Positions 1 through 12,000 are shown, counted from the stretch's first letter. The stretch is 64,000 bases of DNA from Bromus sterilis (GCA_950022295.1 OX465597.1:398665016-398729015), one strand, 5' to 3'. Translations and numbers: made by a program. Notes: generated from the sequence alone by a model not told the origin.

Positions 1-450
1 TTACAACTTCACCTGCAGGTTCATCCGCCATGGCGTAATGATCGTCCATCGGCTGAGCTCGACCACCAGGAGGACCTCGAGCTGCCAACATAACATCAAG
101 CCCCGGCTAATGACTATGGACAAAGTCAAAAGCACAGCGAGCACCTGCATAAATCTGGTGATTAACTACAAGCCGAAGATCCGCAGGCTGGGAGAACATC
201 CGGCAGAGCTTGTCAAGAGATGAAGGGACAGGATCCAAAGGGTAAAATTCAGCAAAAATCCTGCCAAACACTCCGCGGCAGTAGTCAAGAGCCCGCGGTA
301 CCCTCTCAACCCGCATCCGCAAAACGGCGAACGCCCGAGCACGTGCCCTATCCATCCAGAAAGGATTGTTCGCCTGCATAGTCAGGTCCTCCAGCCGCAG
401 CAACTCAGACTGCATTGCCTCCTCCTCCTTGCGAGAACGCCCAGCAAGCA
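1..450 (-). pseudogene. C-terminal exon of outer PF04195-type gene (runs off the left edge)
   Basis: The minus strand is open from about 450 through the window edge. It encodes a helical, leucine/arginine-rich segment that includes residues FAEFYPLDPVPSSLDKL and, further on, HYAMADEPAGEVV. I recognise this as the C-terminal helical region that follows the coiled coil in plant proteins with the PF04195 'putative gypsy-type transposon' domain. A splice acceptor (GCGAAG just before 450) fits a short intron separating it from the exon at 540-735. Function of this family is unknown; the name comes from its repeated occurrence in grass repeats. The end is outside the window. Family membership is from memory of similar grass proteins; exon limits are inference. 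Confidence 0.5.
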
Positions 451-539
451 CTTCGCAACGAAGAACAAAAGGTCAGCGGAAGAGCACAAAGGAAAGAACC
501 CATGCAGCCAAGCGGTTGAAGAAAAAAGCAAGCTCACCC

Positions 540-735
540 TTCAGAAAGTCAGACAGCTTCAACATCCAAGCTGCCAAGCCATCCAAGACAGCCTCAGCAC
601 GCTCGCGTTTCGAGCAATGGACCGCAACAACACCTTTCAGTCGAACGATCTCACGTTCAACCTCTTTCAACCTCAAGCACACGGACTCGTAAGCACCTTC
701 GCGAGCATCCTCCTTCAGCAAATTCCAAGCCCAAG
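540..735 (-). pseudogene. Coiled-coil exon of outer PF04195-type gene
   Basis: Minus-strand open segment with a charged, heptad-like pattern (LKEVEREIVRLKGVVAVHC) ending at AAG|GTGAGC, a good plant 5' splice site. It is followed on the minus strand by a short intron and the exon at 1-450. The coiled coil is typical of the middle of PF04195-type proteins. The upstream acceptor, near 735, is not certain. Confidence 0.4.
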
Positions 736-890
736 AAACGCCCGGGATGGCCTACCGCAAAGAGAAACAATTCAAAAGAAGTAAGGCAGCAAACAACACA
801 AGAAAGCAAAGAAGGTCCATGAATTAAGATCCGCCGTCCCGCAGGAGGCACATTACAACTGAAAGTTTTCAAAACACAAAAAGGACCACA

Positions 891-1190
891 CTACTCCTCG
901 ACTGTAGAATTATTTGCCTCTACGACCAGCTGCAGCTGGCGGGCCAGTCGATTAGCGCGAGCACTCTGCTCGTCCGTGTAAGAAGGCAAAGTATCCACCA
1001 TGGAATCCTCAATAGGAAGACCATGGCCCAGAAGAACAACAATAGACGTGGCAAGTCCACCCACCACATTCTCACGAAGCAAGCCCTCCAGCCGATCCCC
1101 ATCCGGACCGAAAGAAGCAACTAGAGAATCAAGACCCTCAGGACGCTTCTCCGCATCGGGGAACAAGTGCTCATAGAGAAGCTTCAGAAG
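891..1190 (-). pseudogene. Helical exon of outer PF04195-type gene ending in TAG at 891
   Basis: Minus-strand reading frame with the segment YEHLFPDAEKRPEGLDSLV, similar in layout to the YPLDPVPSSLDKL segment encoded at 1-450. It ends in a TAG at 891-893. Two such helical segments in a row could mean one gene with two related C-terminal domains and an unrecognised splice just before the TAG. They could also be two tandem copies, the first ending here. The start of the exon (about 1190) is an estimate because several AG acceptors are possible. The antisense frames across 1192-1805 are shadows of this gene. Confidence 0.4.
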
Positions 1191-1399
1191 AATGGTAGCC
1201 CGATCGCAGACATCCCCAACAGCTACAGCCGCACCCGAGACAGCATCTACAGGGCCACAGAGAACGCCCGAACCAGCAATAGCAGCATCCACTGCTCCAA
1301 TACACGCGGAACTTGGAAGAAGGCCACAGATTAAAACCCCAGCAATCGGAGAGGCAAACAAACCGCAAAAAGACGAAGGACAGGAGGAGTACACCAACC

Positions 1400-1599
1400 A
1401 ATTAACGAGCTCGCCAATTCCTGCAGGCGCTCGCACTCAACCCTCTCAACCTGGAGAAACTGCTCCTCCAACCGCCGCAACCGCTCGAGCTCACCATGCT
1501 GCGCCTGCAGTTCCTTCTCCTTGGACTCCAGAGCAGCCCGAAGTTCAGCAAGTTCTTTCTTTGCATCCTTCGCCCGCCTGTCAGCACCTTTGTTGCGAC
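1400..1599 (-). pseudogene. Second coiled-coil exon of outer PF04195-type gene
   Basis: Starts after an acceptor TTCCGTAG at 1600-1607 and encodes a strong coiled coil (AKDAKKELAELRAALESKEK, followed by further E/L/R heptads). Its first two bases complete the codon left open by the exon at 1666-1759, so the join is in phase. The lower boundary near 1400 is uncertain; the frame changes beyond it, so another splice or a small indel lies there. A coiled coil after the N-terminal domain is the usual order in this family. Confidence 0.5.
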
Positions 1600-1665
1600 C
1601 TACGGAACAAACACCAATCAGAACCAATCAGCAAAAGAAGCAAAGAACAAGAACCAGAATCTCAC

Positions 1666-1759
1666 GTGTCATAGCAGTTAAGCTCCCCTGGACCGAGTCA
1701 TGGGCGCGTCGCCACCGATCAGTCTCAGTCAGCACACGTTCGCACATCCGGAACAAAGG
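1666..1759 (-). pseudogene. Short exon of outer PF04195-type gene, first one left of the nest
   Basis: A 94-nt open exon between acceptor GTGCAG (ends at 1760) and donor GTGAGA (starts at 1665). It opens in phase 0 (PLFRMCERVLTETDRW and onwards) and leaves one base, which the next exon completes. The preceding exon, at 62189-62525 on the far side of the nest, ends in phase 0 with a GTACGT donor. The two therefore join in frame once the 60-kb insertion is treated as part of the intron. The length is that of a small internal exon. Confidence 0.55.
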
Positions 1760-1964
1760 CTGCACCCAAGCAGATACACAAAGTCAAAAGAATAGGAAAG
1801 AATAAAATTAAAGGCTACAACCAATCACAAATGATTGCTTGCAGCCTCGGGGGCTACTCCCATTGGGAGTAAACAAAGGTTTACTCCCATTGGGAGCACA
1901 AATGATTGCTTGCTCCCAATATGTACCAGACCGACAAAAGGAAGACCTAAATCATAGACTACTA
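1760..1964 (-). other. Downstream part of the host intron that received element Z
   Basis: Intron sequence of the outer gene. It holds a 17-bp direct repeat (CACAAATGATTGCTTGC at 1826-1842 and 1897-1913) flanking a 40-bp hairpin at 1857-1896. The text TAGCCCCCGAGGCTGCAA (minus strand) occurs here and again in the other intron part at about 62140, so the intron contained a tandem duplication before Z arrived. Removing Z and one TSD gives an intron of about 278 bp. Confidence 0.6.
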
Positions 1965-3608
1965 TGTAACACCCTGGGTGTCACACAATAGTAAACCTTT
2001 GTTTGAGTAATTAAAAAATTCTTTAGAAAGTCATTAATATACCTTGGATCATGCATGAGGTCAAATTCAAATTCCATTTGGGTTTTCAAAACAAAGTGGA
2101 AATAAAAAAATTAATCCAAAAATATTGCAACCACTTTTATTAAATGCCTAAAAGTCAGTAGGTCATAATAAAATTAGAAGTGGTATTTTATTACAATGTT
2201 TAAATATTTTAAACAAATCAAACCGTAGAAAAACAGACAACTTTGTTCCATTTTATAAATCCAAAATGCAAATGATTTTATTTTGCAACCAAACTTTTTA
2301 TGGTGGTGTTGTAATATATCAGAGCAATATCGGAGCAAGTTCCATATTTTATAAAATTGAAGAGCTAACAAAACAAATAAAAATAGAAAATAAAAATAAA
2401 AGAAAACAAAGGAAATAAGAGAACCTATCTACCACGCATGGGCAAAACCCCTCACCCCCACTGAAACAGGCCCACCCCCTTCCCACTGGGCCAAGCTCAC
2501 CCAGGCTCCATCCCCTTCCCCTCCACCAGTCTCCCCCATGCGTGGCTTGCATTTGAGGCGGCCATGGACGCAGCCATCGTCGTGGCGGCCATCCACGACG
2601 CCCCGGCGAGGATAAGGCCGACCTCTGCGCCCTTGGAACCCTAGCTCCCCCTTGCACCTATCCTCGTCATCTTTACCTCTCAGTTCCTTGCGCACCCGAG
2701 CAACGTCGCCCGCGCCGTCTTCCCCACCGGCCTCGCCCACCACTGGGGCCTCCGGCCACCCCCAGCCACGCCTTGATGTCCGGGAGCCCGCTAGTGCTCG
2801 TCCCCTTCGACCAAGCACGTCAATTTGGTGGCAAGACCGCGTCAACGCCGCCATCAAAATCTGCCCCTCCACGTCCACCGCACCGCCGCCGCTCGCACTG
2901 CTCGCCCTCGTTCCTTCTCCGGCCTACCTGACCCTGCTCGACCTCCACTGTGAGCACCCCCCCTTGAATCCCCCTCCCCCTTGGAAGCTCTCCCCGTGCT
3001 CGCGTCGTAGGTCGCCGTTGGTCGTTCCCTGGCCGTGCTCTACGTAGGCACCCACACCTGCTTACGCGTGGTCGCGGTCACCCCCGCCGCTAGCCACGCA
3101 GCCCCGGCCGCCGCCTGACCGTGGGTGGCCACACCACCCCGCACTCGCACCTTGGCCACACCCTCGGCCGCGCCTCTGCCATGCGCCCTCGACGCTCCGA
3201 GCTCTCCGTGGCCGAGCACCACACACCCTGCCTTCCCATGCCGCTTGCATGTGCGGCCGTGACCTTGCACCCCGGCCGCCATCCCGTGCCCCTGCTGGCC
3301 AGACCCAGCCGCGCCCCCTCGCCGGCCGGCCTCGCCGCGTCGCCGTGAGCCGGTGTGGCCACACCCATGGCCTCTCGTGTTGTGGCCTGGTGCCACTGCC
3401 AGGTGGGGCCGACCATGATTAATTAGGGCTTAACCCCCCTTTGTTAATTAAATAAAAGTTAACAACCCTCCCTCCCACTAACCAGTGGGTCCCAGGTCAT
3501 TGGTTAATTTAAATAAATATTAAACTGCCACTGTTAGACTGACAAGTGAGACCCTGTTAATTAGACCTTTATATTAAATTAAAACCCTGTTAAAATAAAT
3601 GAGATTAT
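1965..3608 (+). repeat. Z 5' LTR, first part
   Basis: Matches 40877-41827 and 48643-49340 along its length, with scattered SNPs and small indels. Base composition swings from AT-rich (1965-2410) to a GC-rich stretch (2440-3410). The long overlapping open frames in 2349-3416 on both strands are products of that GC-rich stretch, not genes. It ends in ATTAT, the TSD of element A. Confidence 0.85.
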
Positions 3609-6600
3609 TGTAAGGCCCCTAATGCGGTACTAACTCTAACTAGTCGCTTTCGCGTCCGGTCGGAGTTAGAAGCGCATCAAACGCCACCGGCGCACGACAC
3701 TCGCACTCGTGTCGCTGCCGGATTCTCGACAACAGGTATAAAAACACAACCCTACAGAAAAGGAAATACATATAGAGATAATAGAGCAGGGCATACAACG
3801 CCACTGTCTAAATATATAACATCGTCAAGAGTACATCTGATCAGTACATCAATACATCAAGCGGAAGCAAAGTGTGGACCGGGTACGGTCAAGATCCAAA
3901 TTGCCCTAGAGAGGGCTACACATAAATCCACCCATGGGAACGTCTGAACCCAACTAAGGATCCTACTGGTCGATGTAGTCGTACTCATCGTCATCCTCCG
4001 GAGGCACCTCCACGAAGTATCGTCCAGTGCTGGGGTCGAGGTAGTAGTCCACTGCAGCGGCCGATCAGGCAAAGCGGTAAAAGCGGAAAAGCAAACGGGG
4101 GTGAGAACATGTCATTACGGAATAACTAACGATACAGGTAAGGTAAAGATATAGACAGTCTGCAGCCGTACTAGCATATATGGTGGCTACACGTTCTATC
4201 AGAACAGAGGTGAGATCCAAGAACTTACGTTGACCATGTGTCATAGGTCGGCTATTCACCTACTTACGCAAACATAACACAACCTCGTTTCTCTCTCGGT
4301 CCCCTGGACGAAGAAAGACAACCAAGGCACGCACGCGGTTTGCCAAATTTTATAGCATAATTATAATTGATGTTATTCTATGAATAAGGAGTAGGTCTCA
4401 AGTAGTCCATAACCGCGGACACGGCTTTTCGAAAAGATTTACCCTGCAGGGGTGTACCAACTGTCCATTATAGACATCGCATGTACGCCCGGTTTCCACT
4501 TGGCTAGGTAAGCGCCTGAAATTCCGGAACGTCAGAGTCCCTCTAACTAACAACGCACATATCCGGGTGGCCCCCGGTGAGTCGACACCCAACCCAAAAG
4601 CTGGCCACGCTCTCGAGTCGCACTCTACCGTATGACTCCAGGTTTGGATTACCGGTTAGTTCTCTTATGAGACCGGGTCCTCAGCCGGTCTATTTGGGCC
4701 AGCCAAGAAGCTATGTCCTCCTGGCCCTGGTTTGGTTTGGAAACAACTGGGGATCCAACCAGCACACACACATTGCTAATGTAAATCAGCTCGGGCCACC
4801 ACTAGTATGTACGAGGCTAGGTAGGTAAGACAAGGGGGGCCCCATAAAACCCCACACACGATTAGGCACGCTCGTCAAGAAACACAATACCCGGAACTCG
4901 GGTCCTAGGTGACTCAAATGGAACAAAGCACCAGACGGGAATAGTCCAGCCTTCCACCCTTCGTCGAATATAAATTAACATCATTTATTAATAATAAATA
5001 TCAACCAACTTCTTTTATAGAATGATATCCCAACCATAAACATATAGGGCAAGCAGAAAGTTCTCTATCCATACTAAGCAATGGCTGAGCAGCGGTAACT
5101 TAGCAGAACAATGGTTTGCTGGGATGTGGGGATCATGGCTGTATGGGTTTAAACATGGCATATAATGTAGATAGGATCAAGCAATAACGTTCTAGATACA
5201 CAGCTAGGCATGAGCAGAAGTTATAAAGTAATGACACAGATCTCCCCCTTGCCTGGTAAGGTAGTCGAAGCAGCACTCACGGTACCCTCGGGCTCGGTGT
5301 CGGACAGCTCCACGTAAGTCTCCTCGGCGGTCTCAGGTGCTAACGTAAGGTAGCGGCAAGGAAAAGGCACACAAGTAAGCAGCTGATGCAACTCAAACAA
5401 GGATGGCATGAACAGGTTTTATTTACATGGTACGAACCTGTCTAGTCAGGTTTAAATGAAGGTGATGACGACAAGTCATCACTTTCATATGCATTTTATT
5501 TACGTTGTAATGGCTTTGGTCTGAGCCTTAACTTAGGTGTAATTAACATGATAGCATGACAAGAACAACAAGCATTACAGGAATTTAAATAACATGAAAA
5601 TATAGCAATGATTCCGGAGACGGAGTAGTGTCGGTGAAATTGACACACAGATAGGTGCAACAAATGTTGGAAACCAGCCACACACATAAGCAATGTTGGG
5701 GCTGACTTGGGAAAAAAGAATTGGAGAGGACATGGAACAAGATTTTGAAAAACTGGAGGGACAACAATTTCAGATGCACTGAAGCTGAAGTTGTTGCAGT
5801 CAAAGTTTTGGAAGCTTCTGGATCAGGTGACACACCTTGCTTTCATGAGTGGCACAACACACCATGAGAACCTCACCATTGGATTCCTTGTAGGAAAACA
5901 CCCCAAAAGCATGTATAACATGCCCACATTTGAAGTTTGCAAGGAAGGTTGCAAAACCATCTGAGGTTAGGGGGCTGAATGCAAAACTACACTGCAAACA
6001 TTTTGAAAAAGGCTCAGATGAACATATCATCATTACCATGCAATTCCTTGCTCAAAACTACCCAAAAATCACATATGACATGGGCAATTTAAAACTGGAA
6101 CCAGCTTACCAAAATAAAGAAAAGGAAAAGGGGTTTATTTGCAAAATGACCAGACTTCAATTTTTAGAAGGGGTCAGATGCTAAAATGAATATCACCACT
6201 GTGTCCAGTAGCTCAAATTACCCCAAATTGACATATGGGATGCCTCTGTTTTGAGAAGTTGCCAAATTCAGATTGAATTTGAAAAGCAAATTCAATTGAA
6301 TTTTAAATTAGAAAAGATATAAAACAGAAAAGAAGAAAACGACTAAATAAATAAATAAATAAATAAAAAGAAAGAAGAAGGAGGGCTTGGCCACTGGGCT
6401 GCTTCCTCTGGACGCATACTGGGCTGACCCAGTATCCCTCCTGTGGGCCGAGCCACCCCTTCGACGACAACGCTCAACAAAAAGAAAAACGGGGGCTAGC
6501 CCCCGGCGGATTCGAACCTGCGACCTCGCGGTCCTCCTAAAACGCGCCCACCAGTTCGACTACGAAGTGGCTCACGTTCAGAAGCGCGACTCGGAAAAGA

Positions 6601-8288
6601 CATCCTCTCCAGGAGTTAACTGAAGGAAAGACACGCTGCTTGCACTGCGGATTGAATTTCTTCAGGCAGCTCGCACGCGGCAGACTTCCGGCGACGAGGG
6701 CGTCCACTACAGCCCTCCGGCGACTCCGGGGATGTCCAGACGGAACATCCAGGAATTCAAAATACCTTGGCGTCAGACCGTGGGCTCCACGGCGGCGTCG
6801 CTAGTCTCGTCGGAAAAAGGGGGGCGGCGCATCTGCTACGAACTGAAAAAGGCGTCGGCTTGACGACGCACGGCCCCCGGCTGCGCTGCGCACGCACTGG
6901 CCGCACGCAGAGCGTGCGGGGTGCAGTTCCTGCTCGACGGCGACACGGATCGGGCCACGGCGTCTGTACGCGGGCACGGCACCCACGCTCGCGGAGGCGC
7001 TCTGCTACGGTGCTGCTAACCAACTAGCGAGGAGGAACTCGGCGGGAAGGGGCAATGGATCCTCACATCGGGGAGGTTGGAGACGAGCTCGGCATCCGGG
7101 GAGAGGAAGAAGTCGAACTGCGGCGTCGGGACGGAGGCGGTCCGTGGAAGCAGAGGAGGAAGAAGTGGGCCGCCTTGCTCCTTCGCGGATCCACGGGTCG
7201 GAGAGGACGAAGACGACGCCGAAGGCGCGCAGCACGGACTCCTGAACGACGACGGCGTCGGAGCTCGGCGAAATCAACGAACCCATCCGGCGGCCCCTGA
7301 AGAACAGGGGAGCCCCGAATTCGTCATGGCGGCGGCGGCGGGAGAAGGGGGCTACGGGAATGGGTCCTAGGGTTTCCTGGGGCTCCTCTCGCGGCGCTTA
7401 AAAGGAGGGGAGCGCCTCTCCCTGGAGCTGGGGCTCCACTGCCGCCGTGGCAAGCTCTGTGAGAGAGAGGAGGGGAAAAGGAGGTCGCCCCGCTGGAAAG
7501 AGGAAGAAGAGAGGGGGCGTACCGCTTCGTCCAGGTGGGCTGAGGCGAAAACGGCCCAGGTGGCCTAGCCGGCTGGGAGAAAAGAGAAGGAGGCCCAGCT
7601 CCTGTATTTCCTTTTCCCTTTCTTTTTTTTCCATGGCAAAGAAAAACAGCAGGAGAAAAAGAGAAAGGAGAGGGGCTAGGGCATTTAAAAAAAATATTCC
7701 AACGAATTTTAAAATGCCCATAAAATCCAGCTTGTTCATACAAAAATGGTTTGATCATTTTTGCATGCAGGGAAAAATCTCCACAAGCAAAAGAGTACCT
7801 TTTTCTATTTAAAGTTAAATAGAAAAGGTCTTTGAAGAGTTTTTGAGAGAAAAATAGAAGGTTCAAAATTCCATGAGTTTGAAATTCCTAATCCTTGCAT
7901 TTTTCTAGATTTTTCAAAATTGGTTTGACCAATTGTGGCAACAAAAAAAATGTGGCCCTGTTTTGAATTCAAAACACTTTGAACTAGGGCTACTGTTTTT
8001 GGTGGTGGCAAAAATTCCTTGGGGCTTTTAAAACCCTTGCCATATGAAATGAAATGGCTAGGTCAAGTTTGGGATCAAGAGGAGTAAGCATGTGGCAAGG
8101 AAAAATCCATGACTGCCCTTCTTGAACCACTTTGGATGCAAAAGAAACCAACCCAACATGACTCCAATCTCAAAGCCAATTTAAATCATCACATGAAATG
8201 ACATAAACCTCCACCATGCCAAGTTACAAATCCAACATAGAAAGTAAAATACATGGTGTTGATAGCTTATTACATGTGGGCTGTTACA
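3609..8288 (-). repeat. A 3' LTR
   Basis: 4680 bp, the partner of 30719-35403. It contains a conserved block at 4413-4457, an (AAAT)n tract at 6343-6366, a perfect palindrome GGGGGCTAGCCCCC at 6491-6504, a tRNA-like A-box/B-box pair at 6508-6562 and a GC-rich coding-like stretch at 6640-7600. Open frames in the last are on both strands and are duplicated in the other LTR; I do not regard them as genes. Confidence 0.9.
6497..6569 (-). other. tRNA-like sequence (Pol III A-box and B-box) in A 3' LTR
   Basis: On the minus strand, TAGTCGAACTGG (6551-6562) fits the A-box consensus TRGYNNARNNGG and GGTTCGAATCC (6508-6518) fits the B-box consensus exactly. The boxes start 44 nt apart, the spacing in a tRNA (positions 8 and 52). 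The acceptor stem does not pair (CACTTCG against GGGGGCT) and the T-stem has two mismatches, so it is not a working tRNA. A tRNA-derived relic or a functional Pol III promoter remain possible. Confidence 0.5.
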
Positions 8289-8300
8289 GTTCTCCCCTAC
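8289..8300 (-). promoter_or_regulatory. Polypurine tract of A
   Basis: Minus-strand GTAGGGGAGAAC abuts the 3' LTR start (TGTAACAGCCC in element sense). Position and purine content are those of the plus-strand primer. Confidence 0.75.
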
Positions 8301-8324
8301 CAACACAGGATCTCGTCCCGAGAT

Positions 8325-9080
8325 CTAAGCAAGAAAAAGCTCGGGATACTCAGAACGGAGATGGTCTTCACGCTCCCACGTTGCTTCCTTCTCCGAGTGA
8401 TGTGCCCATTGCACCTTGAGGAACTTGACGGTCTTGTTGTGAGTCTTGCGCTCGCACGAGTCAAGAACACGGACTGGACGCTCTGAGTAAGAAAGATCCG
8501 CACTGAGCTGGATCTCGCCCAAGTCCACTGCCTGCTCCGGCTGCTTGAAACACTTCTTCAACTGAGACAGGTGGAACACATCATGCACCATAGCCAAACT
8601 GTCTGGAAGCTCGAGGCGGAACGCAAGAGGTCCCCGAGTCTCGAGAATGCGGAACGGACCAACGAACCTGGGAGCCAACTTGCCTTTGATCCCAAAGCGG
8701 TGAGTGCCTCGAAGTGGAGACACTTTGAGGTATGCGAAGTCACCAACTTTGAAGTCAACACCACGGTGTTTCTTCTCATAATAAGCCTTTTGTCTAGACT
8801 GTGCTGCCTTCAGGTTCTCCCGGACAATCTTCACTGTGTCCTCTGCCTCTTGGATCACATCTGGACCGAACAGCTGCCTCTCGCCTGTCTCGGACCAGTT
8901 CAAAGGTGTCCTGCACTTGCGACCATACAACACTTCAAACGGCGCTGCTTGCAGACTTGCTTGATAGCTGTTGTTGTAAGAGAACTCAGCATACGGCAAG
9001 CATTCTTCCCACTTCATGCCAAACGAGATGACACATGCCCTCAACATGTCCTCAAGAATTTGATTCACACGCTCAACCTG
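8325..9080 (-). pseudogene. Integrase C-terminal part and chromodomain of A (cut off by B)
   Basis: 252 codons, starting at the TSD shared with the pol fragment on the far side of B. The first residues carry the glutamate of the integrase DD35E triad (codon 9072-9074). Next come the conserved integrase tail (YAEFSYNNSYQ, FEVLYGRKCRTP), the GPF/Y-type region (APRFVGPFRILE) and a C-terminal chromodomain with the aromatic pattern VQWAHHSEKEATWE. A chromodomain at this end is the mark of chromoviruses and is thought to steer integration to heterochromatin. The frame stays open upstream into B's LTR, making a 361-codon chimeric frame to 9410. It opens with GTG; the first ATG is at 9236. Confidence 0.9.
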
Positions 9081-12000
9081 TGTAAGGCCCGATATGCGGT
9101 ACTGTTTCAGATTCGGACGTTTCCGCCCGAACCCGAGGACGAAGCACATATCGGACCCACCGTGACATATGACAAAGCCATATGCCCCGGATTTCCAACA
9201 TGATATCACAACATTACAGATACAAGGATACAACATCTCATACAATCGGCATACAACTGCCTCAAATATAATACAACAGCGGAAGATACATGTCTGAGTA
9301 CAGACTACAAGCAAATGCCTACTGGCAAAGAGAAAAGCATCGATCCCATAACCACACGGGTCCAGGCCCTCCGCCGGGATCCGCCTAACTAGTCGTCGTC
9401 GAGTCTCCACGTGAAACGTCGGTCACCATACCTGTTGTCGATCAGAACCCTGAAAAGAGTTTGGGGGTAGTATCATGAGTACAGAGGTACTCAGCATCCA
9501 ACTGTAGTGGTCCACTGACCCAGCAAGGACTTCATCACTCGTCATTCTAGGACAACTAGTAGTTTACGGTAAGGAAGTGGTAAGTGGTGAGGTTGCTGCC
9601 GCACTAGCATTTATGAAATGGCTAACGATCTAGAGAGTAAGATAAGAAGCCAAGAAAACGATGAGGAATCGCCTCCAACAAGTCTTGCTATCCACCTACT
9701 ACGCAAGCATAACACCTATCCTATCCTTGTCCTCCTCTTCGCATCCCGACGAAGAAGAAGCAGTCAAGGCACACACACGTTGATCAAGTTGTCTTAAGAT
9801 TATCTCAGTTGTTGTTGTCTATGAACAGGACGTAGGTCTCAAGTCGTCCATAACCGTGGACACGGCTTCTCGAAAAGATTTAACCCTGCAGGGGTGTACC
9901 AACTGCCCATTACGAGGCTCCGCACGCACGTCCATCACTCTCAGTTGCTACCCATCATAGGCAACCATTTTATGATTTAGTTCCAAGAGATCCGAAACGA
10001 CAGGTCCCTCTAGCTAACAACGAACAAATCCGGGTGGCCCCCGGTGAGTCGACATCCATCTCAGGAGCCGGCCGCTCTCTCGATCTGGTCTCTACCGTCT
10101 GTCGCAGGTTTGGATACCCGGTTCATCACACATTGGGATAACTGGGTCCTGAGCCGGACAAGGTGGGCCAGCAAGGGAACTATGTCCTCACTGGTCCGGG
10201 TTGTTTTAAATAATATCTGCCAGGAGCGACCCAACAGACACACACACGGTTTTCAAATGGTAAATCAGCTTGGGCCACCACTAGAAATGTTTGAAGCTAG
10301 GTAGGTAAGAAGAGGGGACCCCATAAAATCCCACACGCGGTTAGGCACGCTCAGTCTCAAAACCAATACCCGGAACTCGGATCCTAGGTGACTCGAATGG
10401 AACAAAGCGTCAGGGCGGGATAGCCTAGACCTTCCACCCTTCGTCGAATATAGTCAACATTATAATAATAATCATATCATCAACATCAATTTAATAATGT
10501 GATATCCCAACCCAAAGAGTAACAGGGTAACATCGTAGCATCCTAAGCATGCATACTAAGCAGGGGCTGAGCAACGAGCAATAGTAACATAGCAGTACAA
10601 GGTTTGCTGGGAAGGGACATGGCTGTATCGGTTTGAAAGAGGCTGTAAACATGTGGTAGGATCAAAATCGAAGCTAACCTAGACTAGCATGCAAACCGCT
10701 GGTTGAAATAGAATGGATCATAAGTAATGCAAGTCCTTGCCTGTGGATAAGTCGGGTTCCGAAGGTGTAGTCGATCGCACGCTCGCATCGTCTCCGAGAG
10801 GTACCCGCGGGAGCACACAAGAAGTAAACACTGGAAAACAATCAACGGTGCACCACTATTACTACGGACCAAACACGAGCAAGCATCAACAAGAAGTAAC
10901 ACGAGACATCGCACCTACCGTCGAGAGCGGTTACTAACAATTTAAGTGGAGTACTCGTCACACACGACGATACCGCACGTTTACGGTGGTTCAAGTTGTT
11001 TAGTTACAAGTGACCAAACAACGGTTATTAACATGGCAACTCAAACAAGCATGGCATAGCACACAAACATGTCAAGAGGTGAAGCACCAAGTAAACTATC
11101 TATGCTAGACAATTTAAGTGAGGCACAATCCTAAACATGGCATAACACTAAGTGCCGCACGATGATTAAAAGATTTGGTACTGTTCTGTCCTAAACCATA
11201 TTTTAGGTTGGTTAACAACAGCAAACAATAGCACAAACACAAAGAACACGAAAAACTAATCAAGTTACATATAAAGAACACCCCAAACGGAGTTACGGTT
11301 AAAAAGATACAAGCAAAACAATTTATGCACACATGCTGTATAAACAGGGGTAAATCTATATGGAAAAGTGCAGCAACATGACATAGCAATACATGGGATG
11401 AAAGTAGACATCATACTTAACAATATGTAACTGGAATCACTCAATTCCGATAAACGGTTGCGAAGCAATCGTCATCCGAAGTTGCAACAAAACAACAGTT
11501 TTCAGCAATAGCAGCACAACAACATCATGATAGCTACTTTGGAGCAAAATATAAACATGATGCAGCAGGCAAATATGGCATGTGAATGCATGAAACTGGA
11601 GTAGAAACATTGCTTAACGCAACGCAAAAGGAATCAATGCAATAGGCCTCATGGATTACTCACAATCATCATGCAAAGTTGCAACAAAATAATACCAGCA
11701 GCACATAACAGGAAATAAATGCAATTAACGGCCTGATGCCCTATTTGAACAGCAAAAACTATATCTAAACAACCTCAAAACAATTAACTCACAAAAGACG
11801 GATTAAAGTACACGCAGTTCTAAGCAATTCGTCTTTTGGGCGCAACGCGATCCGAGCTACAGATTTACCGCAAATCTAATCGCAAAACAGATCACAGCAG
11901 TAAATTATTAGGACTTAGCAGAAATTCGGAGGGGTTAGACAGGGAAAAAAATAAACAACAAAAAAAATAAAAAAAAGGACCTCACCCCAAACGGGCCGGC

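Noticed and set aside
2349..3416. Overlapping 100-150-codon frames on both strands
   Set aside because: GC-rich part of Z's LTR; not preserved in the other LTR copy (48643-49150).
6497..6569. Functional tRNA gene
   Set aside because: A and B boxes fit, but the acceptor and T stems do not pair and no convincing anticodon loop is found; kept only as a tRNA-like sequence.
7324..7866. 180-codon minus-strand frame
   Set aside because: Inside A's LTR; the copy at 34438-34854 is broken differently, and composition is low-complexity Pro/Ser/Lys. No motif.
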